Positions 1 to 7,480 of a DNA stretch of 20,736 nucleotides are shown in pieces. The notes under the pieces were generated by a model that worked only from the letters and a program-made list of their open reading frames with translations, was not told where the DNA came from and did no database searches. Source of the stretch: VRUE01 sp036403515. GTDB taxonomy: Bacteria; Actinomycetota; Thermoleophilia; Solirubrobacterales; 70-9. The stretch lies in the NCBI GenBank assembly GCA_036403515.1, contig DASWQV010000065.1, positions 1-20,736 of the forward strand, in the 5' to 3' direction. The position numbers were made by a program, and so were the translations under genes. Position 1 is the stretch's first letter; each line of letters begins with the position of its first letter.

Positions 1-2
1 GA

Positions 3-65
3 GTGGAGCCGACCGACTCGCTTGCCGCCGACGCCGACAAGATCAATGTTGCGAAAGAGAGTTAA
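3..65 (+). CDS. Possible C-terminal tail of a gene entering from the left edge
   Basis: An open frame runs in from the left edge and stops at TAA 63-65. The 20 visible codons are acidic and alanine-rich (ending KINVAKES), and the first dozen mostly end in G or C, like real genes here. Nothing identifies a family. It could be chance reading of non-coding DNA, since the fragment is very short. I list it because the other two forward frames look less gene-like. Confidence 0.25.
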   Translation: MEPTDSLAADADKINVAKES

Positions 66-246
66 TGTCGAGGCCGGTCGCGTTTAGTCTGAATTCGATG
101 GAGGGTACGAAATACTCGCTATCTAGTCCCAGGGTGGGCTAACGCCAGCTACCAGGTCGACGCCAGCGGAAGGGCTGGTGCAGCCGTTGGAGGTTTAGGT
201 CTGATGACCCGGGTCTGAGAATCGCGCTTGGCTGGCCGCGTGCGGG
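66..246. other. Non-coding stretch with no recognised element
   Basis: Lower GC and in-frame stops in the forward frames distinguish this stretch from the coding regions. I see no tRNA, clear hairpin terminator or repeat. Its right end leads into the -10 box of the decayed metallophosphoesterase. Confidence 0.4.
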
Positions 247-252
247 TAGTCT
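247..252 (+). promoter_or_regulatory. Predicted -10 box (TAGTCT), leaderless type
   Basis: TAGTCT is followed by exactly 8 nt and then ATG at 261. The same TANNNT-N8-start arrangement precedes the HAD, nucleoside phosphorylase, cyclase and hpt genes in this window. It implies transcription starting at or next to the ATG. The box is intact although the gene behind it is broken. Confidence 0.5.
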
Positions 253-260
253 CGCCTCGC

Positions 261-1245
261 ATGCGGGCGCTTGTCATCTTCGATACTCACTTCGGCGCCT
301 GGACGGGGCGGGACCTGCTTCGTGAGGGGTTCTTCCTCGAACGGCTGGCGCCGCGGCTGGAGGGCATCGACGGGCTGATCTTTCTCGGCGACCTCTTCGA
401 CTTTCTTTTCGGTTCGGTGGCGGCGGCGGTCGATGCCTCCGCCAGGCTGCTGGGGCTGATCGCCGAGAAGATGGAGGGCAAGACTCGTCTTCCTTGCCGG
501 CAACCACGATCACCATCTGGTTACAGGGACGCTGAGAAGCGGCTCGAGGCCCAGCTCGCCGCCGGGCGCTCGCCGCTGGTCACCGGTGAGCCGATCGATC
601 CTGCGGCCCACGGCCTTGCTACTTCCTCGCCCGGCGCCTTCCCGGAATGTAGGTCGAGATCGCATACCCGACCTACAGCTTCGCCGGCATGCTCTGCACT
701 CACGGCCACTGTCTGGACCGGCACGCTCGCCTCTCCGGTTGCACGGCGATCGTCTGCTTGCCCGCATCCTCTGGGGGATCGCCACCGGTTGCCCGGAGCA
801 GCCGAGGACGATCGAGGACTACGAGTCAACGATCAAGCTGCTCACCGAGCGGCTCACATCGCGGCACAGATGTCGCACGGCACCCATGCCCAGCAGAACG
901 TTTGCCGGGCTGGGCGGCCTGTTTCGACGCTTGGCCTGCCTCTCCGCGGCGCCAAGCGCCTCGCCGCCGAGTTGCGCGAGCATGGCCTCAGCCCAGCCGA
1001 CGACACGCTGCCCAGCGCCGAGCACTTCGACTCGGTCGTTCGCAACGAGGCGGAGCGCCAGCGCTGCGAACAACCGCGCCAGCGGCAGCATGTCCGCGTC
1101 CTGTCCGCGGCCTTAGTGGATCTCGCCCAGTGACCCCTCCAAGCCCGCGCTTGAGGCGTTCGCCGAGGTCGTCCTCAACCTCGGTTGGAGCAGCGAGGCC
1201 GACCGGATCGTCTTCGCCTAGACCTACCGGCCCCTTGCCTGCGTG
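261..1245 (+). pseudogene. Decayed calcineurin-like metallophosphoesterase
   Basis: The reading begins at ATG 261 with MRALVIFDTHFG and continues to IFLGDLFDF, matching the D-x-H and GD motifs of metallophosphoesterases. At about 480 the frame shifts and RLVFLAGNHDHHLV, the GNHD motif, appears in a second frame. It returns to the first frame (KRLEAQLAAGRSPLVTGEPID), moves to the third (VEIAYPTYSFAG, then CTHGHCLDRHARLSG, about 659-745), and shifts again (about 750-855). The C-terminal GHTHRP-like motif survives as IVFA-stop-TYRP, with TAG at 1219-1221 where the first His would be. All metal-site motifs are recognisable in order but spread over three frames. At least four frame changes and a stop argue for real decay, because neighbouring genes are clean over kilobases. 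A 301-aa open frame starting upstream of 261 is only partly real protein sequence. The original substrate cannot be told. Confidence 0.8.
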
Positions 1246-1272
1246 CGCTCCCGCCAGGACTCGGGCGCCCGT

Positions 1273-1428
1273 ATGAGCGTGTTTCTGATCTATGCAGCGA
1301 TCCTGGTCCGCGCCGAAGAGGCTTGGGCGCCGGTCCTCCTCGGCGGCCTGATTCCGATTCTCGGCCTTGGCGCGCTCGGCTACCTGCTCTTCCGCGCCGT
1401 GCGGGACAACGACGAAGACGACGAGTAG
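1273..1428 (+). CDS. Small single-pass membrane protein, acidic tail
   Basis: A 51-residue frame from ATG 1273, or about 61 residues if the in-frame GTG at 1243 is used. A short hydrophobic N-terminus (VFLIYAAILV) is followed by a longer hydrophobic segment (VLLGGLIPILGLGALGYLLF, about residues 21-40) and a charged tail, RAVRDNDEDDE. One or two membrane passes are likely. I recognise no family. The frame is continuous with the last piece of the broken phosphoesterase, so it might be fused remnant sequence, but its composition is that of a real membrane peptide. Its TAG stop forms part of a palindrome shared with the stop of the convergent gene. Confidence 0.5.
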   Translation: MSVFLIYAAILVRAEEAWAPVLLGGLIPILGLGALGYLLFRAVRDNDEDDE

Positions 1429-1441
1429 GGCCGAGGCCCTA
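1426..1441. terminator. Short palindrome spanning two convergent stop codons
   Basis: TAGGGCC-GA-GGCCCTA is a perfect 7-bp inverted repeat. Its left end is the TAG stop of the plus-strand small membrane protein and its right end is the TAG stop of the minus-strand gene. It could act as a compact bidirectional terminator, but it has no T-tract and is short. Confidence 0.35.
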
Positions 1442-1858
1442 ACGGTGCCCGGGGTTGTCCTCTGCCGCCAGCCTTCGCCAGGCCCAGGCTCCGGCCAGCG
1501 CGGCGCCGCCCCCTGAAAGGACCCCACCTATTCCGGCCACTCGCAGCTCGCGATGCTTGCTTCCCGCGATGCCGAGCGAGACGGCATCGGTGGCATCGAC
1601 GGCAAGGCTCGCGAGCATCACGGCTCGCAGCGCAGATCGGTCCCGTCGCGCGGCAAAGGTCAACGCCGCCAAGGCCAGGTCGCGCCCGCCGGCGAGGCGG
1701 GCCAGGGCGAGACCGCCGGGGTTCAGCCTGGGGAAGCCGGCGAGGCGCAATGCGGGCCGGGTCCTCAAAAGCACTCCGGCGCCTATCGTAGCCCTGCCGG
1801 CGGCGATGGCGAGGACGGCCCGTCGAGCACTGGTGTCGATCTGCCGTCCTGACGCCAT
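1439..1858 (-). CDS. Small multi-pass membrane protein, second gene after GS-III
   Basis: A 139-residue protein with ATG at 1858. It is rich in Ala, Leu, Gly and Arg and has about four hydrophobic stretches: near residues 14-35 (VLAIAAGRATIGAGVLL), 50-70, 80-98 (VMLASLAVDATDAVSLGIAG) and 106-126. The pattern resembles small actinobacterial integral-membrane proteins of unknown function; no catalytic motif is visible. It begins 11 bp after the glutamine synthetase stop on the same strand, so the two are probably co-transcribed. A role in nitrogen assimilation would be guesswork from position alone. GC-rich sequence gives a plus-strand shadow frame, but the membrane-protein pattern appears only on this strand. 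Confidence 0.7.
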   Translation of the reverse strand: MASGRQIDTSARRAVLAIAAGRATIGAGVLLRTRPALRLAGFPRLNPGGLALARLAGGRDLALAALTFAARRDRSALRAVMLASLAVDATDAVSLGIAGSKHRELRVAGIGGVLSGGGAALAGAWAWRRLAAEDNPGHR

Positions 1859-1869
1859 CTCCCAGGCCC

Positions 1870-4020
1870 CTACTTGATGAAGAGCATCTCCTCGTACTTC
1901 GGCAGCGGCCAGAGATCGTCGGCTACGACCTTCTCGAGCTTGTCGGCGGCAGCGCGCACATCACCGCTCTTGCTCAGCTGCTCGTCGCGGGCGAAGATCG
2001 CCAGGTCGAGACCCTCCAGCTCGGTCGGCTCGGCGTTGGCCTTCTCGAGCGCATCGAGTGCCACGACCAACTCGTCGACCAGGCCGCGGACATCCGCCTC
2101 CAGAGAGGAGACGCCGGCCTCGCCAATCAAGGCGAGGTGGCGCAGGGCCGCCGGCAGGATCATCGTCTTGGCGATCGAGAACGTCGTCTCGGCCTCGATG
2201 TTGGCGCGCAGCGCGTACTGCTCGATCCAGACCTCGAAGCGGGACTCCAGCTCCCGTTTCGAGAGCACGCTGTATTTCTCGAAGGCCTCGACCGACTGGT
2301 CTGCCACCACCTCGAGCAGCGCGTCGGGGGTGGTGCGCAGGTTCTTCAGCCCGCGCTGCTCCGCCTCGGCGTGCCACTCCTCGGAGTAGTTGTCGCCGTC
2401 GAAGCAGATCTGCTTGTTGGCGATGTAGGCGTCCTTGACGACCTCGATCACGGCCTCCGCTACGTCGGCGCCGCCGCTCGTCTTCGCCTCGAGCTTCCCG
2501 GCCAGCTCGTCGATCGCCTCGGCGACGATCGTGTTGAGCACGGTGTTGGGAAAGGCGAGCGACATGCTCGATCCAAGTGCCCGGAACTCGAACTTGTTGC
2601 CGGTGAAGGCGAAGGGCGAGGTGCGGTTGCGGTCGCCGCCGTGCTTGGGCAGCGGCGGCAGCACGGTCGCCCCGAGGTCGAGGAAGGAGGCCGGCGTGTT
2701 CGGATCCCCTTCGCCGGTCGCGATCGCCTCGAAGACCTTGGTCAGCTCGCTGCCGAGGAAGATCGAGATGATCGCCGGCGGCGCCTCGTTGGCGCCGAGG
2801 CGGTGGTCCTGACCGATGTCAGCGGCCGAGGCACGCAGCAGGCCCTGGTGCTTGTTGACCGCCTGGATCACCGCCGCGCAGAAGAAGAGGAATTGGACGT
2901 TGCCGGCCGGCGTGTCGCCCGGCTCGAGCAGGTTGGAGCCCGTGTCCGTTCCCATCGACCAGTTGTTGTGCTTGCCCGAGCCGTTGACGCCGGCGAAGGG
3001 CTTCTCGTGCAGCAGGCAGACCAGGCCGTAGCGGCGGGCGACGTTTTCGAGCAGCCGCATCAGGAGCTGCTGGTGGTCCGAGCCGACGTTGGAGTTCTCG
3101 AACATCGGCGCGATCTCGTACTGGGCCGGGGCGACCTCGTTGTGGCGGGTCTTGACCGGGATGCCGAGCTTGCGCGCCTCGAGCTCGGACTCGAGCATGA
3201 AGGCGAGCACGCGCTCGGGGATCGTGCCGAAATAGTGGTCGTCGAGTTCCTGTCCCTTCGGCGGCTTGGCGCCGAAGAGGGTGCGCCCGGTCGAGATCAG
3301 GTCGGGACGCTCGAAGAAGTACTGCTCGTCGATCAGGAAGTACTCCTGCTCGGGCCCGACGGTGGTGAAGACGCGTTTGCTCTCCTGGTCGCCGAGCAGG
3401 CCGAGGGCTTTGATCGCGGCGCCGGAGAGGGCATCCATGGAGCGCAGCAGCGGGATCTTGGCGTCGAGCGCCTCGCCCGTCCAGGAGGCGAAGGCGGTCG
3501 GGATGCAGAGCAGCGAGCCGTTCGGGTTCTCGAGGATGAAGGCGGGGCTGGTCGGGTCCCAGGCTGTGTAGCCGCGGGCCTCGAAGGTGGCGCGGACGCC
3601 CCCGGTCGGGAAGGAGGAGGCGTCGGGCTCGCCCTGGATCAGCTCTTTGCCCGAGAAGCCGGCCATCGCCCGCCCCTCGCCTCCGGTTGGCTCGAAGAAG
3701 GAGTCATGCTTCTCGGCCGTGGAGCCGGTCAGCGGCTGGAAGACGTGGGTGAAGTGCGTCGCGCCCTTCTCCAGGGCCCAGTCCTTCATCGCCGCGGCGA
3801 CCGCGTCGGCGGTCTCGGCGTCGATCGCCTCGCCAGCTTCCAGCGCGCCCTGCAGCTTCTCGAATACGTCGCCCGGCAGGCGTTCGCGCTGCACGACGAC
3901 GGAGAAGACGTTGGCGCCGAAGGCTTCGTTCTCGGGAAGGGTCAGGTCGATCGCCCCAAGGGACTCGCCGTTGGAGCTCCACTGCGCTGCGGTCACGTTC
4001 TGCTGGCGGATACGGGTCAT
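1870..4020 (-). CDS. glnN: Glutamine synthetase type III
   Basis: A 716-residue cytoplasmic enzyme that makes glutamine from glutamate, ammonia and ATP. The length fits type III synthetases (about 700-730 aa) rather than type I (about 470 aa). Visible landmarks: N-terminal FGANVFSVVVQ (34-44); KHDSFFEPTGG (104-114), typical of type III; GPEQEYFLID (222-231) with metal-binding glutamates; TRHNEVAPAQYEIAP (291-305); NGSGKHNNWS (346-355); and NRTSPFAFTGNKFEFRA (465-481) with the substrate and ATP arginines. The long C-terminal extension ends LPKYEEMLFIK, also typical. No type I adenylylation loop is seen, so GlnE-type control is unlikely. ATG 4020 is preceded by a GAGGGA sequence about 10-15 nt upstream. 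It is divergent from the fatty-acid oxidation gene across a 275-bp spacer with strong foldbacks. Confidence 0.97.
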   Translation of the reverse strand: MTRIRQQNVTAAQWSSNGESLGAIDLTLPENEAFGANVFSVVVQRERLPGDVFEKLQGALEAGEAIDAETADAVAAAMKDWALEKGATHFTHVFQPLTGSTAEKHDSFFEPTGGEGRAMAGFSGKELIQGEPDASSFPTGGVRATFEARGYTAWDPTSPAFILENPNGSLLCIPTAFASWTGEALDAKIPLLRSMDALSGAAIKALGLLGDQESKRVFTTVGPEQEYFLIDEQYFFERPDLISTGRTLFGAKPPKGQELDDHYFGTIPERVLAFMLESELEARKLGIPVKTRHNEVAPAQYEIAPMFENSNVGSDHQQLLMRLLENVARRYGLVCLLHEKPFAGVNGSGKHNNWSMGTDTGSNLLEPGDTPAGNVQFLFFCAAVIQAVNKHQGLLRASAADIGQDHRLGANEAPPAIISIFLGSELTKVFEAIATGEGDPNTPASFLDLGATVLPPLPKHGGDRNRTSPFAFTGNKFEFRALGSSMSLAFPNTVLNTIVAEAIDELAGKLEAKTSGGADVAEAVIEVVKDAYIANKQICFDGDNYSEEWHAEAEQRGLKNLRTTPDALLEVVADQSVEAFEKYSVLSKRELESRFEVWIEQYALRANIEAETTFSIAKTMILPAALRHLALIGEAGVSSLEADVRGLVDELVVALDALEKANAEPTELEGLDLAIFARDEQLSKSGDVRAAADKLEKVVADDLWPLPKYEEMLFIK

Positions 4021-4134
4021 CGCTCTTGTCGTCCCTCGCTTGGCGTCGCACCCGGTCGGCGGGCACGGTTGGTTACCGGTCCACTCCCTTTAGAAGAGCC
4101 AAAAGAGCCTAGTACTGATGGCTCGAAGATGCCT

Positions 4135-4173
4135 TTGTACTCGGGTACAAGGTTCGCCTCAGGCCCTTGTACC
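4135..4173. repeat. Three TTGTAC half-sites able to form two competing hairpins
   Basis: TTGTAC (4135-4140) and GTACAA (4145-4150) form a 6-bp palindrome around TCGG. The same right arm, extended as GGTACAAGG (4144-4152), also pairs perfectly with CCTTGTACC (4165-4173), with a further GCC/GGC stem inside. The two pairings exclude each other. It could be an operator with three half-sites or a small repetitive palindrome. Confidence 0.6.
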
Positions 4174-4188
4174 GCCTGGCATCGCGGG

Positions 4189-4236
4189 ACGTGTCTGACT
4201 TTATGGGGCCATGTGGCCGCACAAAGTCAGACACGT
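4189..4236. repeat. 48-nt foldback (REP-like or small palindromic element)
   Basis: ACGTGTCTGACTTT (4189-4202) is a perfect inverted repeat of AAAGTCAGACACGT (4223-4236). The interior continues to pair: TG/CA, then GGCC/GGCC around an ATGT loop, with only two mismatches (4203 with 4222, and 4206 with 4219), giving 20 base pairs in total. It stands upstream of both flanking genes, so it is not an ordinary terminator for either. No second copy is present in the window. Confidence 0.75.
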
Positions 4237-4295
4237 CTGCGAAACGGCGTCCCGATAGCCTTCGGCCGCCCCCGACCTGAGGAGTTCCAAGCCAA

Positions 4296-6296
4296 ATGTT
4301 CGTTTCCAAGGCCGCCGTTGTCGGCGGCGGCACCATGGGCGGCGAGATCGCGCAGGCGATCGCCGCCGCCGATATCCCAGTCGTCGTCAAGGACATCGAC
4401 GAGAAGTTCCTCGACGCCGCGGTCGAGAAGGCCCGCGCGGTCACCGAGGGCCAGCTCGCTCGCCTGGTCAAGAAGGAGAAGCTCACTCAGGAGCAGGCCG
4501 ACGCCCGCCTCGCCGAGGTGATGGGCCTGGTCACCGGCACGACGTCCTACGAGGAGTTCGGCGATGTCGACTTCGTGATCGAGGCGGTCCCGGAGCGGAT
4601 GGAGATCAAGCAGGCCGTCTTCCGCGAGATCGACGCGGCCACCCCGGGCCACGCGATCCTCTCCTCGAACACCTCCTCGCTCTCGATCACCGAGATGGCG
4701 GAGACGACGCTGCGCCCCGACAAGGTCATCGGCTTCCACTTCTTCTATCCCGCTTCGATCATGCCGCTGGTCGAGGTGATCGCCGGCGAGGAGACCTCCG
4801 AGGAGACCGCCACCGTCGCCTACAACTTCGCCCAGGCGATCAAGAAGCAGCCAATCGTCTGCGGCGAGGTGCCCGGCTTCGTCGTCAACCGCATCCTGAT
4901 GGCGACGATGGGCGAGATTTGGCACGCTCAGGAGGACCAGGGACTCTCCTTGAAGGCGATCGACACGGCCTTCGCGGAGGCAAAGGTCTCGCCGATGGGT
5001 CCCTTCTTCCTCACCGATCTGCTTGGCCTCGACACCGTTTTGCACGTCGCCGAACACCTCAACGAGTCCTACGGTGAGACCTTCTACGTCCACCAAGGGA
5101 TGAAGCAGTTGGTCGCCGAGGGCAAGCTCGGCGCCAAGTCGGGGGGCGAGGGCTTCTTCAAGGACGGCGAGCAAAACGTTCCGGGGGATGCCGCGCCCGA
5201 CGTGGAGGAGCTGATCTCCCAGTTCACCTGCCGCGCCCTGATCGAGGCCTGCCTGCTGGTCGAGGAGGGCGTCTGCTCGGTCCGCGACATCGACCTCGGG
5301 ATGATGGCCGGCGCTGGCCTCGACCCTCGCAAAGGGCTGCTGCCGCCGTTCTGGAAGGCCGACGTCGAGGGCCTCGACGCGGTGCTGGAGCGGATGGAGG
5401 GGCTGCAGGAGCGCTACGGCGACCGCTTCGCCCCGCCGGTCCTGCTCCGGCGCTTGGTCGCGCAAGGACGCTTCGGGCTGAAGTCCGGCCAGGGCTTCTA
5501 CCCCTACCCACAGCCCGACGAGGGCGAGCAGGCAGAGACGGTGAAGCTGGAGACCCGTGGCGACATCGCGATCGCCTGGCTCGCGAACCTACCGATGAAC
5601 GCCGTCTCACCCGACGTGATCCGCGACCTCAAGACGGTCTGGGAGAGGGTCAAGGCGAGCGAGGGCGTCGGGGCGATGGTGATCGCCTCCTCGGTCCCGA
5701 TCGTCTTCTCGGCCGGCGCCGACATCAAGGCCTTCACCCAGATGGACGAGGGTGGCGGCGAGGAGCTGATCCACACCGCCCACGCGCTGCTGCGCGACTT
5801 CGGAGAGTCTCGGGTGGCAACGGTTGCCGCCGTCAACGCGATCGCCTTCGGCGGCGGCTGCGAGTTGGCGATGGCCTGCGACGTGCGGATCGCCGCAGAG
5901 GCAGCGGTCTTCGGCCAGCCGGAGATCAAGCTCGGGATCATTCCCGGCTTCGGTGGGACCCAGCGCCTACCGCGGCTCGTCGGCCCCAACAAGGCCTTGG
6001 AGATGAACCTGATCGGCGACGCGATCCTCGCCGGCGAGGCGCTCGAATCGGGCCTCGTCAACCGCGTGGTCGCCGATCACGAGCTGTTCGAGACCGCCCT
6101 GATGTGGGGCCGCAAGTTGGCCGCCCAGGCGCCGCTCGCGCTCGAGCAGATCAAGCGCGTCTCCCACGCCGGCGATCTCGATCAGGGCATCGAGGCCGAG
6201 AAGCAGGGCTTCGCCACGGCCTTCCGCAGCGAGGACGCAACGGAGGGCATCGGCGCCTTCCTCGCCAAGCGCACTCCGAGTTGGAGCGGCAGGTAG
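4296..6296 (+). CDS. Fused 3-hydroxyacyl-CoA dehydrogenase / enoyl-CoA hydratase
   Basis: A 666-residue bifunctional enzyme for hydration of enoyl-CoA and NAD-dependent oxidation of the 3-hydroxyacyl-CoA. The dehydrogenase comes first: Rossmann GGGTMGGEI (10-18), an acidic residue at D33/D35 favouring NAD, SSNTSSLSI (123-131), catalytic His148 in GFHFFYP and Glu160. Two C-terminal dehydrogenase domains follow (about 190-285 and 310-405). The crotonase domain fills about 420-666, with oxyanion-hole FSAGADIKAF (471-480) and both catalytic glutamates, E523 in GGGCELAMACD and E543 in GQPEIKLG. FadB and FadJ carry the domains in the opposite order; this order is known from archaeal crotonyl-CoA hydratase/3-hydroxybutyryl-CoA dehydrogenases. 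The start is supported by TGAGGAG at 4278-4284. A sirtuin gene follows after 35 bp. Confidence 0.95.
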   Translation: MFVSKAAVVGGGTMGGEIAQAIAAADIPVVVKDIDEKFLDAAVEKARAVTEGQLARLVKKEKLTQEQADARLAEVMGLVTGTTSYEEFGDVDFVIEAVPERMEIKQAVFREIDAATPGHAILSSNTSSLSITEMAETTLRPDKVIGFHFFYPASIMPLVEVIAGEETSEETATVAYNFAQAIKKQPIVCGEVPGFVVNRILMATMGEIWHAQEDQGLSLKAIDTAFAEAKVSPMGPFFLTDLLGLDTVLHVAEHLNESYGETFYVHQGMKQLVAEGKLGAKSGGEGFFKDGEQNVPGDAAPDVEELISQFTCRALIEACLLVEEGVCSVRDIDLGMMAGAGLDPRKGLLPPFWKADVEGLDAVLERMEGLQERYGDRFAPPVLLRRLVAQGRFGLKSGQGFYPYPQPDEGEQAETVKLETRGDIAIAWLANLPMNAVSPDVIRDLKTVWERVKASEGVGAMVIASSVPIVFSAGADIKAFTQMDEGGGEELIHTAHALLRDFGESRVATVAAVNAIAFGGGCELAMACDVRIAAEAAVFGQPEIKLGIIPGFGGTQRLPRLVGPNKALEMNLIGDAILAGEALESGLVNRVVADHELFETALMWGRKLAAQAPLALEQIKRVSHAGDLDQGIEAEKQGFATAFRSEDATEGIGAFLAKRTPSWSGR

Positions 6297-6331
6297 CCAA
6301 AACGACCAGCCGACGGGACCAAAACGGGTCC

Positions 6332-7093
6332 ATGCCACCGGTTTCAGGCCCGTCGGCCGAGGTTGGGCGGCTTGCCGGGTTGATCCGGGAATCGGCCCGC
6401 ACCGTCGCGCTGACTGGGGCTGGGATTTCGGTTCCGTCCGGGATACCGGATTTCCGCACGCCGGAGACCGGCCTATGGGCCAACGTCGACCCGATGGAGG
6501 TCGCCCACATCGACGTCTTCGAGCGCGACCCGGCGCGCTTTTGGTCCTACTACCGGCCGCGCTTTCAGTCGCTGGGAGACAAGCGGCCAAACGCGGCCCA
6601 TGAGGCGCTCGCCGAGCTGGAACGGCGCGGCCTCCTGGAGGGGGTGATCACGCAGAACATTGATCGCCTGCATCGCAAGGCGGGCTCGCAGAGCATCGTC
6701 GAGGTACACGGCTCGATCGAGAGCTCCTCGTGCCGCGGTTGCGCCGCCTCATACGGGATCGACGCGGTCGAAGCGCTCTTCGATGCCTCCGGCGTCGCGA
6801 TCTGCGCGATCTGCGGCGGCGCCGTCAAGCCTGACGTGGTCCTCTTCGGCGAGATACTGCCGGAGCAGCCGATCGCCGAGGCGCAGCGTCTCGCCGAGCG
6901 GGCGGATCTGATGCTCTGCATCGGATCGTCCCTGGCGGTTTACCCGGTCGCCGATCTGCCGCAGATCACGCTCGCGGGCGGTGGCCGCCTTGCGATCGTC
7001 ACCAAGGGGCCGACGCCATACGACGCCGATGCGGCCCTGAAGCTCGACGGGGACGTTGAGCTCGAGCTGGGAGCGGTGCTGGCCGCGGTCTAG
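6332..7093 (+). CDS. cobB: NAD-dependent protein deacylase, Sir2 family
   Basis: A 253-residue sirtuin that removes acyl groups from lysines using NAD. Landmarks: TGAGIS (28-33) and GIPDFR (37-42) for NAD binding, TQNID (107-111), catalytic His126 in VHGS, four zinc-ligand cysteines C134, C137, C158 and C161 (CRGC and CAIC), VKPDVVLFGE (165-174), and IGSSLAVYPVA (197-207). The frame is open further upstream into the previous gene, but homology begins just after ATG 6332. No good ribosome-binding site is visible; a small GGACC/GGTCC inverted repeat lies directly before the ATG. It is 35 bp downstream of the HCDH/ECH gene in the same direction, probably one transcript. Bacterial sirtuins control acyl-CoA enzymes by deacetylation, so coupling to fatty-acid oxidation is plausible but inferred. 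Its stop overlaps the stop of the convergent next gene by 4 bp. Confidence 0.93.
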   Translation: MPPVSGPSAEVGRLAGLIRESARTVALTGAGISVPSGIPDFRTPETGLWANVDPMEVAHIDVFERDPARFWSYYRPRFQSLGDKRPNAAHEALAELERRGLLEGVITQNIDRLHRKAGSQSIVEVHGSIESSSCRGCAASYGIDAVEALFDASGVAICAICGGAVKPDVVLFGEILPEQPIAEAQRLAERADLMLCIGSSLAVYPVADLPQITLAGGGRLAIVTKGPTPYDADAALKLDGDVELELGAVLAAV

Positions 7094-7440
7094 CGGACCG
7101 AGAAGGGACCGCCGGGCTTGCCGCTGGTTGGCACCCCGGCCGCGCGGCAGGCCCCGACGACCTTCTCGGCGCGGGGATCGTCGAAGCGCGCCGAGTGGGC
7201 GCAGATCGCTTCCGCTTCCGCGCCGCAGCCGTGCACCGGTTCGCCGCCGGTGCGGCCGGCCACCACCGTGTAGATGCAGCCGTTCGCCGGCTGCGGACGG
7301 CTGTCGCTGGCAGTGGCGAGGATCAGCGCCAGCAGGGCGGCGAGCGTGACCACGAGCCCGGCGACGACGATGTTGCGCTCCCGCTTGGTCAGCCTCCGCA
7401 GTGGAGTGTTGACGCGCTGAAAATGTCCTTCGAGCGGCAT
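7090..7440 (-). CDS. Small membrane-anchored protein with four extracytoplasmic cysteines
   Basis: A 116-residue protein of no family I recognise. A basic N-terminus (LRRLTKRERN, about 14-23) precedes one hydrophobic helix (IVVAGLVVTLAALLALILAT, 24-43), so the C-terminal 70 residues should lie outside. That part has exactly four cysteines (C55, C72, C80, C98), enough for two disulfides, in a small domain ending GGPFSVR. ATG 7440 is preceded by TAGCCT at 7 nt, fitting a leaderless start. It converges on the sirtuin with 4 bp overlap and diverges from amt. Confidence 0.72.
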   Translation of the reverse strand: MPLEGHFQRVNTPLRRLTKRERNIVVAGLVVTLAALLALILATASDSRPQPANGCIYTVVAGRTGGEPVHGCGAEAEAICAHSARFDDPRAEKVVGACRAAGVPTSGKPGGPFSVR

Positions 7441-7447
7441 GCGAAGC

Positions 7448-7453
7448 AGGCTA
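7448..7453 (-). promoter_or_regulatory. Predicted -10 box (TAGCCT) of the 116-aa gene
   Basis: Read on the minus strand, TAGCCT is followed by GCTTCGC (7 nt) and ATG 7440. This is the leaderless geometry seen at several other genes in the window. No clear -35 is visible. Confidence 0.45.
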
Positions 7454-7480
7454 TCGCCCGATTTGGGCCCTCGCTACGAC

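Larger units (their letters stand above)
4021..4295. promoter_or_regulatory. Divergent intergenic region with two foldback structures
   Basis: This 275-bp gap lies between the GS-III start (minus) and the HCDH/ECH start (plus), so it must hold both promoters. It contains a nested TTGTAC/GTACAA structure (4135-4173) and a 48-nt foldback (4189-4236), listed separately. A TGAGGAG ribosome-binding site sits at 4278-4284, 11 nt before ATG 4296. I found no convincing GlnR box or -35/-10 pair. Confidence 0.6.

Noticed and set aside
4021..4090. A GlnR-type site before GS-III
   Set aside because: One GTTAC word is present, but no partner half-site at the expected spacing could be found.
2137..4521. 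A 794-codon open frame opposite the glutamine synthetase
   Set aside because: It is an antisense shadow typical of GC-rich codon bias. It shows no family motif, while the opposite strand encodes a complete GS-III.
4227..5465. A 412-codon minus-strand frame opposite the HCDH/ECH gene
   Set aside because: It has an Asp/His/Leu/Gly-rich shadow composition and no domain. The plus strand carries intact active-site motifs.
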